DNA of 8,079 bases from the NCBI GenBank assembly GCA_002403905.1, contig DHIR01000234.1:1-8079 (forward strand), read 5' to 3'. Position numbers and translations under genes: made by a program. Within the stretch, counting starts at the first letter, position 1. Each line of letters begins with the position of its first letter. Shown piece by piece: positions 1 to 6,877 of this stretch. Under the pieces are notes generated by a model. That model made no database searches and was not told the DNA's origin. It saw nothing but the letters and a program-made list of their open reading frames with translations. This DNA comes from Mucilaginibacter sp. UBA4741 (lineage in GTDB: Bacteria; Bacteroidota; Bacteroidia; Sphingobacteriales; Sphingobacteriaceae).

Positions 1-33
1 AGTTAAAAGCGATTTCCCTGCCCTAAGTCGGCT

Positions 34-666
34 TTGATCATGTCATTGTTCTTTCTGTTTTATGGATTGATATTTTATACCAATCCCAGGCTTAAACACA
101 ACGAGTGGATGAAGATCTTTGCAGGCATGTTCATGACCGGGTTTTTCATTATTAACTACGGGCAATTTATGTTTAGCTGGCAAGCTTCGCACTTTGATGG
201 CTTAATGGTGAGCAAAGTTAGCTTTGTTAATTTTTTAAAAGGCAAATACCTTTTGTTTACCGCTACTTCAACGGTAGCGTTTCTATTAACCATACCTTAC
301 GTTTATTATGGCTGGCGGGTGTTGCTGGTGCATTTTGTAATGTACTTGTGGAACTTAGGCGTAACGGTTAACATTGTATTATACTTTGCAAACCGCAATG
401 CCAAACGCATTGACCTGAGTAAAAGTGCATCATTTAACTGGGAAGGGGTTGGCGCAACGCAACTCATCTTGTCGTTCCTGCTGTTTTTACCGCCGTTTAT
501 AATTTATCTGCCCTTTAAATTATTAGGGAATCCAGACCTTGCATTGGCCGCTCTAGCCACCTGCGGTGTGGTAGGCATACTTACCCGCGGCTTCTGGATA
601 AATTTCCTGGAAGCTGATTTTAACAAACGAAAATTTGCCATACTTGATGGCTTTAGAAATAAATAA
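34..666 (+). CDS. DUF5687 family ABC transporter permease, C-terminal part (5' end broken or missing)
   Basis: This is the C-terminal part of a polytopic inner-membrane protein of the DUF5687 family, the permease partner of ABC ATPases in Bacteroidota; its substrate is unknown. About six hydrophobic segments are visible, near residues 3-16, 27-47, 72-92, 97-118, 141-161 and 167-187, with a basic C-terminal tail. The phrase 'MSLFFLFYGLIFYTNP' is typical of the middle of the family, whose members run to roughly 490 residues, so about 210 residues here is less than half. The same frame has a stop (TAA) at 4-6. The third forward frame reads Leu-Lys-Ala-Ile at 3-14, as expected just upstream, but stops at 24-26. 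The listed start is a TTG at 34, with an ATG at 40; I doubt that either is the native start. The gene ends 2 nt before the ATPase start, so the two are surely co-transcribed. Family assignment is fairly sure; intactness is not. Confidence 0.72.
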   Translation: MIMSLFFLFYGLIFYTNPRLKHNEWMKIFAGMFMTGFFIINYGQFMFSWQASHFDGLMVSKVSFVNFLKGKYLLFTATSTVAFLLTIPYVYYGWRVLLVHFVMYLWNLGVTVNIVLYFANRNAKRIDLSKSASFNWEGVGATQLILSFLLFLPPFIIYLPFKLLGNPDLALAALATCGVVGILTRGFWINFLEADFNKRKFAILDGFRNK

Positions 667-668
667 AG

Positions 669-1412
669 ATGATACAAGTAAACGATCTTAAAAAAGTTTA
701 TAGCGGCGTTATCGTTGTAAACATACCGAAGCTAGAGATTAAAAAAGGCGAAAGCATTGGGCTGGTTGGTAATAATGGTGCTGGTAAAACTACGCTGTTC
801 CGTATGATACTCGATTTAATACGCCCCGAAAGCGGTGAGGTATTATCAAACGAAAGGCCCGTTGCCGGCAATGACCATTGGAAAGATTATACTGCGTCTT
901 ATTTAGACGAGGGCTTTTTGATAGATTATCTTACGCCCGAAGAATACTTTTATTTCATCGGCGGCCTGCACCAACAAACCCGTGCCCATGTGGACGATTT
1001 TTTGGCTGGATATACTGATTTTTTTAACGGCGAAATATTAAAACGCGGCAAATACATCCGCGACCTGTCAAAAGGAAACCAGACCAAAGTGGGTATTGCA
1101 TCGTGCATGCTGCAAAACCCCGAGTTGTTACTGTTGGATGAACCTTTTGCCAATATCGACCCGACAACACAGTTCAGGCTAAAAACGATGATTAAAGAGG
1201 CTAACCAGAAAGGAGTTACTACTTTGGTGTCAAGCCATGACCTTAATCACATTACCGATGTTTGCGACCGCATACTATTAATGGAAAAAGGAAAGATCAT
1301 TAAAGATATAGCCACCAGCTCGACCACACTTGCAGAACTGGAACAATATTTTGCCATCGGTGGCGTGATACTGGCGGCGGCGCCTGTTATTGATGAGGAG
1401 GAAAATCATTAA
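669..1412 (+). CDS. ABC transporter ATP-binding protein
   Basis: This is the cytoplasmic nucleotide-binding subunit that would power the DUF5687 permease encoded just upstream. At 247 residues it is a normal single ABC domain. The Walker A motif GNNGAGKTT is at residues 34-42, the ABC signature appears as LSKGNQ at 133-138, Walker B LLLLDEP at 153-159, the D-loop around NIDP at 162-165, and the switch His is H190 in 'SSHDL'. The Q-loop Gln position reads Glu or Asp ('YLDE', 78-81), as in many exporter-type ATPases with YLPE-like sequences. The layout is that of the CcmA/drug-export type (ATPase and permease as separate chains), so export is more likely than import. The tail after about residue 230 is Ala-rich and then acidic (AAAPVIDEEENH). 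The ATG at 669 follows the permease stop by 2 nt, and no strong Shine-Dalgarno sequence is present. Function as an ABC ATPase is sure; the substrate is unknown. Confidence 0.93.
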   Translation: MIQVNDLKKVYSGVIVVNIPKLEIKKGESIGLVGNNGAGKTTLFRMILDLIRPESGEVLSNERPVAGNDHWKDYTASYLDEGFLIDYLTPEEYFYFIGGLHQQTRAHVDDFLAGYTDFFNGEILKRGKYIRDLSKGNQTKVGIASCMLQNPELLLLDEPFANIDPTTQFRLKTMIKEANQKGVTTLVSSHDLNHITDVCDRILLMEKGKIIKDIATSSTTLAELEQYFAIGGVILAAAPVIDEEENH

Positions 1413-1438
1413 TTAAACTATAACTCCGATTGTCTTTC

Positions 1439-1933
1439 ATGTACACCATCAGAGAAGCAACTGTAAACGATGCAGAGACTATAAGGGCGCTGGCCGATGA
1501 AATATGGTGGCCAACATACTCGCCTATATTAGAACCTGAGCAAATAGAATTTATGCTGGTCGAGATCTATTCGCACGAAAAGCTTACTGCTCAAATAGAC
1601 CAAGGCATACAAACCTTCTTATTGTTATTAGAGGATGATGTGCCGGTTGCCTTCGCCGCATATTCACCCCGCGAAGAAGACCCGGAAATATATAAGTTGC
1701 ATAAGATCTATTGCCTGCCCTCAACTCAGGGAAAAGGGTACGGTAAAATATTGCTAAATGTAGTTGCCGAAAAAGTAGCCGAAGCCGGAAAGAACATTTT
1801 AGAGCTTAATGTAAACAGACATAACAACGCCAAAAACTTCTACGAAAAAATGGGCTTTAGCATCGCGTACGAAGAAGACATCCCCATTGGGCCATATTGG
1901 ATGAATGATTACGTTATGCGGAAGGATCTGTAA
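1439..1933 (+). CDS. GNAT family N-acetyltransferase
   Basis: This is a 164-residue single-domain acetyltransferase that would move an acetyl group from acetyl-CoA to an unidentified amine, probably in the cytoplasm. The acetyl-CoA pyrophosphate-binding motif is QGKGYG at residues 97-102, on the Q/R-x-x-G-x-G/A pattern. It is followed by the usual C-terminal signature 'LNVNRHNNAKNFYEKMGF' at 123-140, with the conserved Asn and Tyr. The N-terminal strand 'YTIREAT' and helix 'DAETIRALADEIW' are typical of the fold. I chose the ATG at 1439, which puts the first strand directly at the N-terminus. A TTG at 1430 would add only three residues (Met-Ser-Phe) and is less likely. The gene begins 26 nt after the ATPase stop, so it may share that transcript, though no functional link is evident. 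It ends just before a palindrome separating it from the convergent M28 peptidase. The fold is confident; the substrate cannot be read from the sequence. Confidence 0.9.
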   Translation: MYTIREATVNDAETIRALADEIWWPTYSPILEPEQIEFMLVEIYSHEKLTAQIDQGIQTFLLLLEDDVPVAFAAYSPREEDPEIYKLHKIYCLPSTQGKGYGKILLNVVAEKVAEAGKNILELNVNRHNNAKNFYEKMGFSIAYEEDIPIGPYWMNDYVMRKDL

Positions 1934-1937
1934 TATT

Positions 1938-1972
1938 TAGACTTACGAAGTTTTAAAAACTTCGTAAGTCTA
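1938..1972. terminator. Perfect palindrome between convergent genes; candidate bidirectional terminator and repeat copy
   Basis: The left arm TAGACTTACGAAGTTTT (1938-1954) and its exact reverse complement (1956-1972) flank a single A at 1955. The palindrome sits 4 nt after the GNAT stop and 20 nt before the end of the M28 gene on the other strand, where a terminator serving both directions would be expected. There is no U-tract after the stem on either strand; the T and A runs lie at the centre, so it is not a textbook intrinsic terminator. A near-identical half copy lies at 8056-8079, so it is probably also a member of a dispersed palindrome family. The palindrome is seen directly; the terminator role is inferred from position. 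Confidence 0.62.
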
Positions 1973-1992
1973 TCTCCGCTTATGATGTTACG

Positions 1993-3297
1993 TTACCGCT
2001 CCAGCTTAGCCACCCTTGTTGGCGTATCTTGCCCCGAAACTATAGTACGAGAGCTTAACGCGATAGCCTTTATGGTAGATGTGATATTTGCCGGGTCTAA
2101 AGAACCAAATTCGTCTTTAACGGTATGATACAGTTTGTCTTTATCAATCTGGTCGGTTGATATGGTATGAGCAGGCACACCTACTCTGGCTAGAGAGGCA
2201 TTGTCGCTTCGATAAAATAAATTTTGATCTGTATAAGGGTCCGGATAAAATTTAAAGGCGGTCCCTTCCAGGTTCTTTTGCAGTATAGGCCCAAAGTCTG
2301 ACCGATCAAAACCGGTTATTAGCGCCGAGTTTGTCCCCCATTTAGCCTCCTTACCTATCATCTCAATATTAAACATGGCTACTACTTTTTCGGGGGTAAC
2401 TGTTTTAGCGAAATAAGATGAGCCGTACTCGCCAATCTCTTCGGCAGTAAAAGCTACAAATATTAGTGTACGGGCATTATTGTTTAAGCGTTTAAAATAT
2501 TTAGCTAGTGTGATCACGGCTGTTGTGCCCGACGCGTCATCATCGGCACCATTAGCAATACTATCACCTTGCATAACATTAGCGCCTTTTAGTATGCCCA
2601 AATGGTCATAATGACCAGAGAAGATTACAAACTCATCGGGTTTGGTTTTACCGGGGATTATACCGGCTACGTTAAACAACGGTAACTCATCGCGCTTAAC
2701 TTCATCGCTAACATTAAAAGATTTTACAGCATCGTATTTACCCAAAACCAAAACTACAGGTGGAGCGATGGGTGCATCTTTAAAGGCTGTGCCGCCATTA
2801 GTATAACGTTGCAGTTGTTTAAAAAACTCTTCGAATTTAGGGTCAACTATTACCAGGGTACTTTTACCGCTGGTAAAATATTTACGATATTCTTGCCTGA
2901 AATCCATATCCGGTGTTACAACCGAAACTTCGGCATCGGCCATGTTACTCCAGTTAAATGAAGCCTTAGACGCTATGATATAGTTACTCACCGGGATACT
3001 TTCTCCATTTATGCTAACCGCGTTTTTTACCGGTGTAGATTTTATCATGGTGAAGTTTTGCCTGAAGCCTTTATTTCCATCCATTGGTTTTAAGCCGATG
3101 GTTTTATACTCGTTCTCTATAAATTTCGCCGCCTTTTCAATACCTGGTGTAAAGGTGGCCCTGCCCTCCATATCATCAGCAGATAGCGTTCTAATAATTC
3201 GTTCCACATCGTTTTGTTGTATCAACCGGTCAACATCCTGCGCGAAGCCGTAAGTTGATGTGGCTATTAATACAATTACTGTAATCAGTTTTTTCAT
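1993..3297 (-). CDS. Secreted M28 family zinc aminopeptidase
   Basis: This is a predicted exported dizinc exopeptidase of 434 residues that would remove N-terminal amino acids from peptides. A Sec signal peptide (KK, then a hydrophobic run, ending 'YGFA') is likely cut after A19, leaving Gln at the mature N-terminus as is common in Bacteroidota. The M28 catalytic set is complete in order: H229 with D231 in 'SGHYDHLG', bridging D252 in 'GADDDASG', catalytic E286 and ligand E287 in 'FTAEEIG', E312 in 'NIEMIG', and H391 in 'YHTVKDE'. The segment at about residues 90-215, between the N-terminal helices and the metal site, fits the PA-like insert seen in many M28 proteins; that is inference. The gene starts 3 nt after the M61 protease stop and is surely the second gene of that unit. 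It has no C-terminal sorting domain, so it is probably periplasmic or released. Active-site completeness makes the family call firm; substrate preference is unknown. Confidence 0.93.
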   Translation of the reverse strand: MKKLITVIVLIATSTYGFAQDVDRLIQQNDVERIIRTLSADDMEGRATFTPGIEKAAKFIENEYKTIGLKPMDGNKGFRQNFTMIKSTPVKNAVSINGESIPVSNYIIASKASFNWSNMADAEVSVVTPDMDFRQEYRKYFTSGKSTLVIVDPKFEEFFKQLQRYTNGGTAFKDAPIAPPVVLVLGKYDAVKSFNVSDEVKRDELPLFNVAGIIPGKTKPDEFVIFSGHYDHLGILKGANVMQGDSIANGADDDASGTTAVITLAKYFKRLNNNARTLIFVAFTAEEIGEYGSSYFAKTVTPEKVVAMFNIEMIGKEAKWGTNSALITGFDRSDFGPILQKNLEGTAFKFYPDPYTDQNLFYRSDNASLARVGVPAHTISTDQIDKDKLYHTVKDEFGSLDPANITSTIKAIALSSRTIVSGQDTPTRVAKLER

Positions 3298-3300
3298 GTG

Positions 3301-5169
3301 TTATTTTACTTTTGATGATAGCCAGTTGTTTCTAAATGTGGTTTGATCTGCGGTTAATTGGCTGCCGACTTTTTCGGTAGTTACTACCTCAAGGTACGGG
3401 TTTTCTTCCAGCGTAACTGTTGTGGTATGCGCCCCGGTACGGTTCTTATAATTAATGGTGATCTTATCCCCCGGCTTTTTATCTGCAATTACTTTGGCAA
3501 ACGAGGCCGCGTCTGTTAGATCTTTACCGTCGGCTTTTAATAGTACATCGCCTGCATCAATACCAGCTTTATAAAAAGGAGTACCCTGTACTGTATTTGC
3601 TATAATGGCATAACCTGTTCCTGGCATAGCAATAGCCTGTCCGGAACGGCCACGTATAGCCTGCGTAGGTAAGCCCGACCATACTTTACCCGGTGCTGCT
3701 TTGCGCAATACAAAACCTGCTTTTGCCAGTAATGCTTCGTAATTGTTTTTATCTAACCCATAAATATATTGGTTAAAAAAGCTCTCGGCAAATTTGGGCT
3801 TCTTGGTTAGCTTGGCCAGGTCGGTTTGCAGATCATCCACGGTGTAGGGTTTCATCATTTTACCTCGCGCCAGCCAAACGGTGCGCATATAATCGTCCAA
3901 CGTTAAGTTAAAATCGCTGCGCAAGCGCAGATCAAGCGCCAGAGCTATGGCGCCGCCATAGTAGTAATAGCTTAAAAAAGTATTGCCATAGTTTGGCGGA
4001 TCAATAGATACCCCGGCATCCGTATAAACAGATTTACGGCTTGCGTCAACCGCCGGATAATGCGCCGCGCCCGGTGTTTTTAAAACAGCGTTTACCAGTC
4101 CGCCTACAACTTGCGTATATTCTTCGGGCGTATGGAACCCTGCGCGAACCAATAACAACTCACCATAATATTGGGTAAAGCCCTCGGCAAACCAAAGCTC
4201 ATTGCTCATGTTGGCGTGAGTAAAGTTAAACGGCTCTAATGATTTTGGGCGGATACGCTTAACGTTCCAGCTATGAAAATATTCGTGTGCGAATGTGCTT
4301 AAAAGATCAACCTCATTTCCGGCAACTTTCTCAGCTACATCAACAATACAGGTAGAGTTTCGGTGCTCCATACCATCGCCGGCATTGGTTGGGTATACGT
4401 CATCTAAAAAGGTGTACTCGCCATAATCATAGGTCGGTAATTCGCCAAATACTGCTTTTTCTTCCAGCACTACCTTTTGAACCATTTTGCCAAAGTTATC
4501 AACAACCCCTTGATCGTCGGTAGAGTGGATAGTCAGGTTAATACGTTCTGTTTTACCATCGGTATTAACTACATCCCAGCTAGTTTCTTTAAATGCCGAC
4601 AGTTCGGTAGGGCTATCCATCATATACTGCATATCGGGCGCTGAATAGATGTTTGACCCTTCGTGCTTTAATTGAGTGGCAACTTTCCAGCCATATTTAT
4701 CAAGATCATCAAACTCAAATTTTAACGGTCTTTTATCAGCTCCTTCAACCCACATAAAGGTGGCGGGCATATTCAGGTGGGCGTGGCTTGGGTCAATGCT
4801 GGCATAGGTGCCGTCTGTCCAATTGGCAAATAAAGTGTAGCTAACTTTTATTACATCCCCATGTTCTTTAACTTCATATATATCGCCCTCTATTTGTTTT
4901 ACTTCCAATGGGGTGCCGTCAACATTAGCGGCTTTTACATTATAAACATTTTTACCAAACTCGTGGGTTGCATATCGGCCAGCAGAAGACCGACTCATGC
5001 GCAAATGTATAGGGCCGGGAAACTGCGCTATCGTCATTGTAATTTCCGCCTCGTGATGCACTGCATTGGGGAACGATATTGCGTAATAAATGGGTTTGGA
5101 TGCTGTTTGTGCTGATGAAGCACCTGCAATTAATACAGCAAGGGAAAAGAGTAGAAATAGTTTTTTCAT
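3301..5169 (-). CDS. M61 family metallopeptidase (glycyl-aminopeptidase-like) with C-terminal PDZ domain
   Basis: This is an exported zinc peptidase of 622 residues, near the usual length for M61 proteins, whose characterised member from Sphingomonas releases N-terminal glycine and alanine. The signal peptide (MKKLFLLFSLAVLIAGASSA) is likely cut after A20, leaving Gln. An N-terminal beta-rich domain spans about 25-200. The gluzincin catalytic domain follows: HEYFH at 295-299 supplies two zinc-binding His and the general base E296, and E329 in 'WFAEGFTQYY' is the third ligand. The family phrase 'GDGMEHRNS' is at 264-272. A PDZ-like domain covers about 510-590 ('GTPFYKAGIDAGDVLLKADG'), probably for substrate-tail recognition or positioning. 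The gene is first in a two-gene unit with the M28 peptidase, 3 nt apart. Upstream lie a possible promoter and a strong hairpin. The family is certain; the exact specificity and location (periplasm or outside) are inferred. Confidence 0.94.
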   Translation of the reverse strand: MKKLFLLFSLAVLIAGASSAQTASKPIYYAISFPNAVHHEAEITMTIAQFPGPIHLRMSRSSAGRYATHEFGKNVYNVKAANVDGTPLEVKQIEGDIYEVKEHGDVIKVSYTLFANWTDGTYASIDPSHAHLNMPATFMWVEGADKRPLKFEFDDLDKYGWKVATQLKHEGSNIYSAPDMQYMMDSPTELSAFKETSWDVVNTDGKTERINLTIHSTDDQGVVDNFGKMVQKVVLEEKAVFGELPTYDYGEYTFLDDVYPTNAGDGMEHRNSTCIVDVAEKVAGNEVDLLSTFAHEYFHSWNVKRIRPKSLEPFNFTHANMSNELWFAEGFTQYYGELLLVRAGFHTPEEYTQVVGGLVNAVLKTPGAAHYPAVDASRKSVYTDAGVSIDPPNYGNTFLSYYYYGGAIALALDLRLRSDFNLTLDDYMRTVWLARGKMMKPYTVDDLQTDLAKLTKKPKFAESFFNQYIYGLDKNNYEALLAKAGFVLRKAAPGKVWSGLPTQAIRGRSGQAIAMPGTGYAIIANTVQGTPFYKAGIDAGDVLLKADGKDLTDAASFAKVIADKKPGDKITINYKNRTGAHTTTVTLEENPYLEVVTTEKVGSQLTADQTTFRNNWLSSKVK

Positions 5170-5188
5170 CGTATCAGTTAATTGTGCT

Positions 5189-5219
5189 CAAAATACGATT
5201 AAATATAAATAATAGCAAA
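5189..5219 (-). promoter_or_regulatory. Possible Bacteroidota-type promoter for the M61-M28 unit
   Basis: Read on the minus strand, TTTG (5216-5219) is followed 20 nt later by TATTTTG (5189-5195), about 19 nt before the M61 start codon. This resembles the Bacteroidota pair of a -33 TTTG and a -7 TAnnTTTG, but the -7 element is one base short of consensus. The surrounding DNA is A+T-rich, so chance matches are easy. The call rests on sequence likeness and position only. Confidence 0.33.
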
Positions 5220-5259
5220 AAGGGTGCTTTGGGGATAAAGTTGGGTTAATCAGCGCGCC

Positions 5260-5303
5260 GATTACTCACCCCGACATCGCTACGCTTGTCGGGGTGAGTA
5301 ATC
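5260..5303. repeat. Perfect 17-bp inverted repeat with 10-nt loop, candidate intergenic hairpin element
   Basis: GATTACTCACCCCGACA (5260-5276) is exactly complementary to 5287-5303, with the 10-nt loop TCGCTACGCT. It lies 12 nt beyond the DUF4407 stop and about 90 nt upstream of the M61 start, both on the minus strand, so it could end DUF4407 transcription or shield mRNA ends. No T-run follows the stem on the minus strand, which argues against a classic intrinsic terminator. The G+C-rich core (CACCCCGACA) differs from the A+T-rich surroundings, which suggests a mobile or REP-like palindrome; that is inference. The rest of the 146-nt spacer holds only the possible M61 promoter. Confidence 0.7.
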
Positions 5304-5315
5304 ACCTGTCCCTCC

Positions 5316-6434
5316 CTAATCATACCGATGCCTGTCCCTGTCATTATCCGACCGGTTGGAAAGCGTGTTCTTTCGCCGCTTTATATCCTCGTTTACATGG
5401 TCTTTATAAACCGAGTCTATAACTTTTATATCGCGTTCTTTATCTCGCTCGGCATAGTACACATTGGCTTCGTGAGTTTTGGACATAGCTACATCATAAG
5501 GCCCTTTGGGCGACATCAGCTTTACAAAAACCGGCAAGCATTCAAACAGGATGAACAGGTAACCAATAAATGATATAGCCAGGTAAGTATCCAGATCGCG
5601 GGTGCCGTTTTCATTATAGGTTAGTTGGCCCAGGGCCCAGTTGCGGTCGGCAAAGCCGGCTATTTTTGCAAGGCTATCTAATTGATAGCTGCTAAACATT
5701 TTTACAGCGTTTACACCTTCATACTCTTTGCGGCGACTTAAATAGTCGTCCATTTTTTCAGCATCACCAGTAACCAGTTTTAGCCTATCTTCCTTTTCCT
5801 GTAAAATGGTTTGCTTTTGTTTGGCGTAAGTACCATAACCTACTATGCCCGATGTTTGACTGCTTTTTTCGCCAAATACCTCTTCATTAAGCTGGCTTCG
5901 TGATCGGTTGATGTCTTTTTCCAGCGAGTCTTTCTCTTTTTTCAGCTCTGTGTTTTTTGTCAGTTCCTGGGTATATTTTTCGTTGTACGTTTTTTGCAGG
6001 GTGTCTATTTTACTATGCTGACCCTTTAGATAGGCCGTTTTTAGTTTTTGGCGGATCTCTTTATCAAAAACCTTTAACTCCAGCGGGCGCGATATTACTA
6101 TCCCTATCATTATCGCCAACAAAATACGTGGCGAAGCTTGTATGATCTGTTGATTGGTGGTACCCTCTTTATTAATACTGGATACTATGTAGCGGTCCAT
6201 GTTAAAAATAGCGGTTCCCCATAGTAAGCCAAACAGGATGGCAAAACCTACAGCAAATGCATCGCCATTAAAAACAAAATACATGGCATAACCGCCCGAT
6301 AGTGAAGCAAACAGCGCTGTAAAGAATATGGTAGCGCCAATACCTACATATTTATTATGTTCTATAGGATACTTTTTTAAAGTATCAACGTGCGCGCCCG
6401 AACAAAACCAAAAAAACCGGGTAACTTTATCCAT
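5316..6434 (-). CDS. DUF4407 family membrane protein with long central coiled coil
   Basis: This is a 372-residue inner-membrane protein of the DUF4407 family, whose function is not established. The N-terminal part has hydrophobic segments at about 29-53, 60-78 and 101-117, joined by the family phrases 'NMDRYIVSS' (78-86) and 'GIVISRPLELKVFDKEI' (111-127). A charged, helix-forming stretch rich in Lys, Glu and Gln runs from about 120 to 235 and reads as a coiled coil. A fourth hydrophobic helix at about 284-306 is followed by a very polar tail ending in an Arg/Asp-rich run. By the positive-inside rule both ends would be cytoplasmic and the coiled-coil loop periplasmic; this topology is inference. 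There is no signal peptide, and the ATG at 6434 opens with the family's 'FFWFCSGA' motif. The gene is transcribed away from the rhodanese-SPFH run across a 125-nt spacer. Family membership is confident; no function is claimed. Confidence 0.88.
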   Translation of the reverse strand: MDKVTRFFWFCSGAHVDTLKKYPIEHNKYVGIGATIFFTALFASLSGGYAMYFVFNGDAFAVGFAILFGLLWGTAIFNMDRYIVSSINKEGTTNQQIIQASPRILLAIMIGIVISRPLELKVFDKEIRQKLKTAYLKGQHSKIDTLQKTYNEKYTQELTKNTELKKEKDSLEKDINRSRSQLNEEVFGEKSSQTSGIVGYGTYAKQKQTILQEKEDRLKLVTGDAEKMDDYLSRRKEYEGVNAVKMFSSYQLDSLAKIAGFADRNWALGQLTYNENGTRDLDTYLAISFIGYLFILFECLPVFVKLMSPKGPYDVAMSKTHEANVYYAERDKERDIKVIDSVYKDHVNEDIKRRKNTLSNRSDNDRDRHRYD

Positions 6435-6525
6435 TTATTATACTCTAAATACGGTAAACATATATGAAACGCACTTGGCCCCCGATTGTTACAAAATAAC
6501 GACGTAATTATTTATACATAACAAC

Positions 6526-6533
6526 TACATTTG
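6526..6533 (+). promoter_or_regulatory. TAnnTTTG -7 element upstream of the rhodanese gene, in the divergent spacer
   Basis: TACATTTG matches the Bacteroidota -7 consensus TAnnTTTG exactly and lies 26 nt before the rhodanese ATG, leaving a short leader. No good TTTG or TTG sits 17-21 nt upstream, so only half of the promoter is recognisable. The 125-nt spacer (6435-6559) must also hold the promoter of the divergent DUF4407 gene; on that strand TATGTTTA is a seven-of-eight match, also without a clear -33 partner. No operator-like inverted repeat stands out. Confidence 0.4.
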
Positions 6534-6559
6534 ATCTGTTAAAAAAATTTATAAATACC

Positions 6560-6874
6560 ATGCAAGAAATAACCGTACAAGAACTTAAAGAAAAATTAGA
6601 TAGCGGCGAAGATTTCCAACTGATAGATGTGAGGGAAGATTTTGAATATGAAACATCAAACATTGGCGGCTTGCTAATACCATTAGGCGGCATTGTAATT
6701 GAAGCCGATAAAGTAAGCAAGGATAAACCGGTTGTGGTAATGTGCCGTAGCGGTAAACGCAGCGCGGCAGCAATTATGCAATTAGAGCAATTAGGTTATA
6801 CTAACCTGTCGAACCTGCAAGGCGGTATATTAGCCTGGGCGGCAGAGATTGATCCTGATCTTTCAGTATATTAA
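6560..6874 (+). CDS. Single-domain rhodanese-like protein
   Basis: This 104-residue cytoplasmic protein is a stand-alone rhodanese domain, a fold that carries sulfur as a persulfide on its active-site cysteine. The CH2A-like opening 'QLIDVREDFEYETSNIGG' is at 20-37 and the catalytic loop CRSGKRS at 62-68, with C62 as the nucleophile. The C-terminal 'LQGGILAWAAEIDP' is the usual end of small bacterial rhodaneses. The length is normal for single-domain members and the catalytic Cys is present, so it should be active; the sulfur donor and acceptor are not evident. There is no signal peptide. The gene is first in a tight plus-strand run, 3 nt before a small membrane protein gene and followed by an SPFH protein gene. 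The ATG at 6560 is the natural start, because the helix 'TVQELKEKL' begins right after it. Confidence 0.93.
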   Translation: MQEITVQELKEKLDSGEDFQLIDVREDFEYETSNIGGLLIPLGGIVIEADKVSKDKPVVVMCRSGKRSAAAIMQLEQLGYTNLSNLQGGILAWAAEIDPDLSVY

Positions 6875-6877
6875 ACC

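Noticed and set aside
1430..1438. TTG start adding three residues to the GNAT acetyltransferase
   Set aside because: The ATG at 1439 starts directly at the first strand of the GNAT fold, and TTG starts are less common; no ribosome-binding signal favours the longer form.
2359..2367. Glu in place of Asp at the fourth metal-ligand position of the M28 peptidase ('NIEMIG', E312)
   Set aside because: M28 enzymes accept Asp or Glu at this site, so it does not indicate an inactive or unusual enzyme.
4861..5115. Plus-strand open frame of 84 codons within the M61 gene
   Set aside because: It lies wholly inside the strongly supported M61 coding region on the opposite strand and has no family features.
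5277..5286. Extension of the 5260-5303 hairpin into its loop
   Set aside because: The loop TCGCTACGCT has mismatched ends (T/T and C/C) and does not add pairs to the stem.
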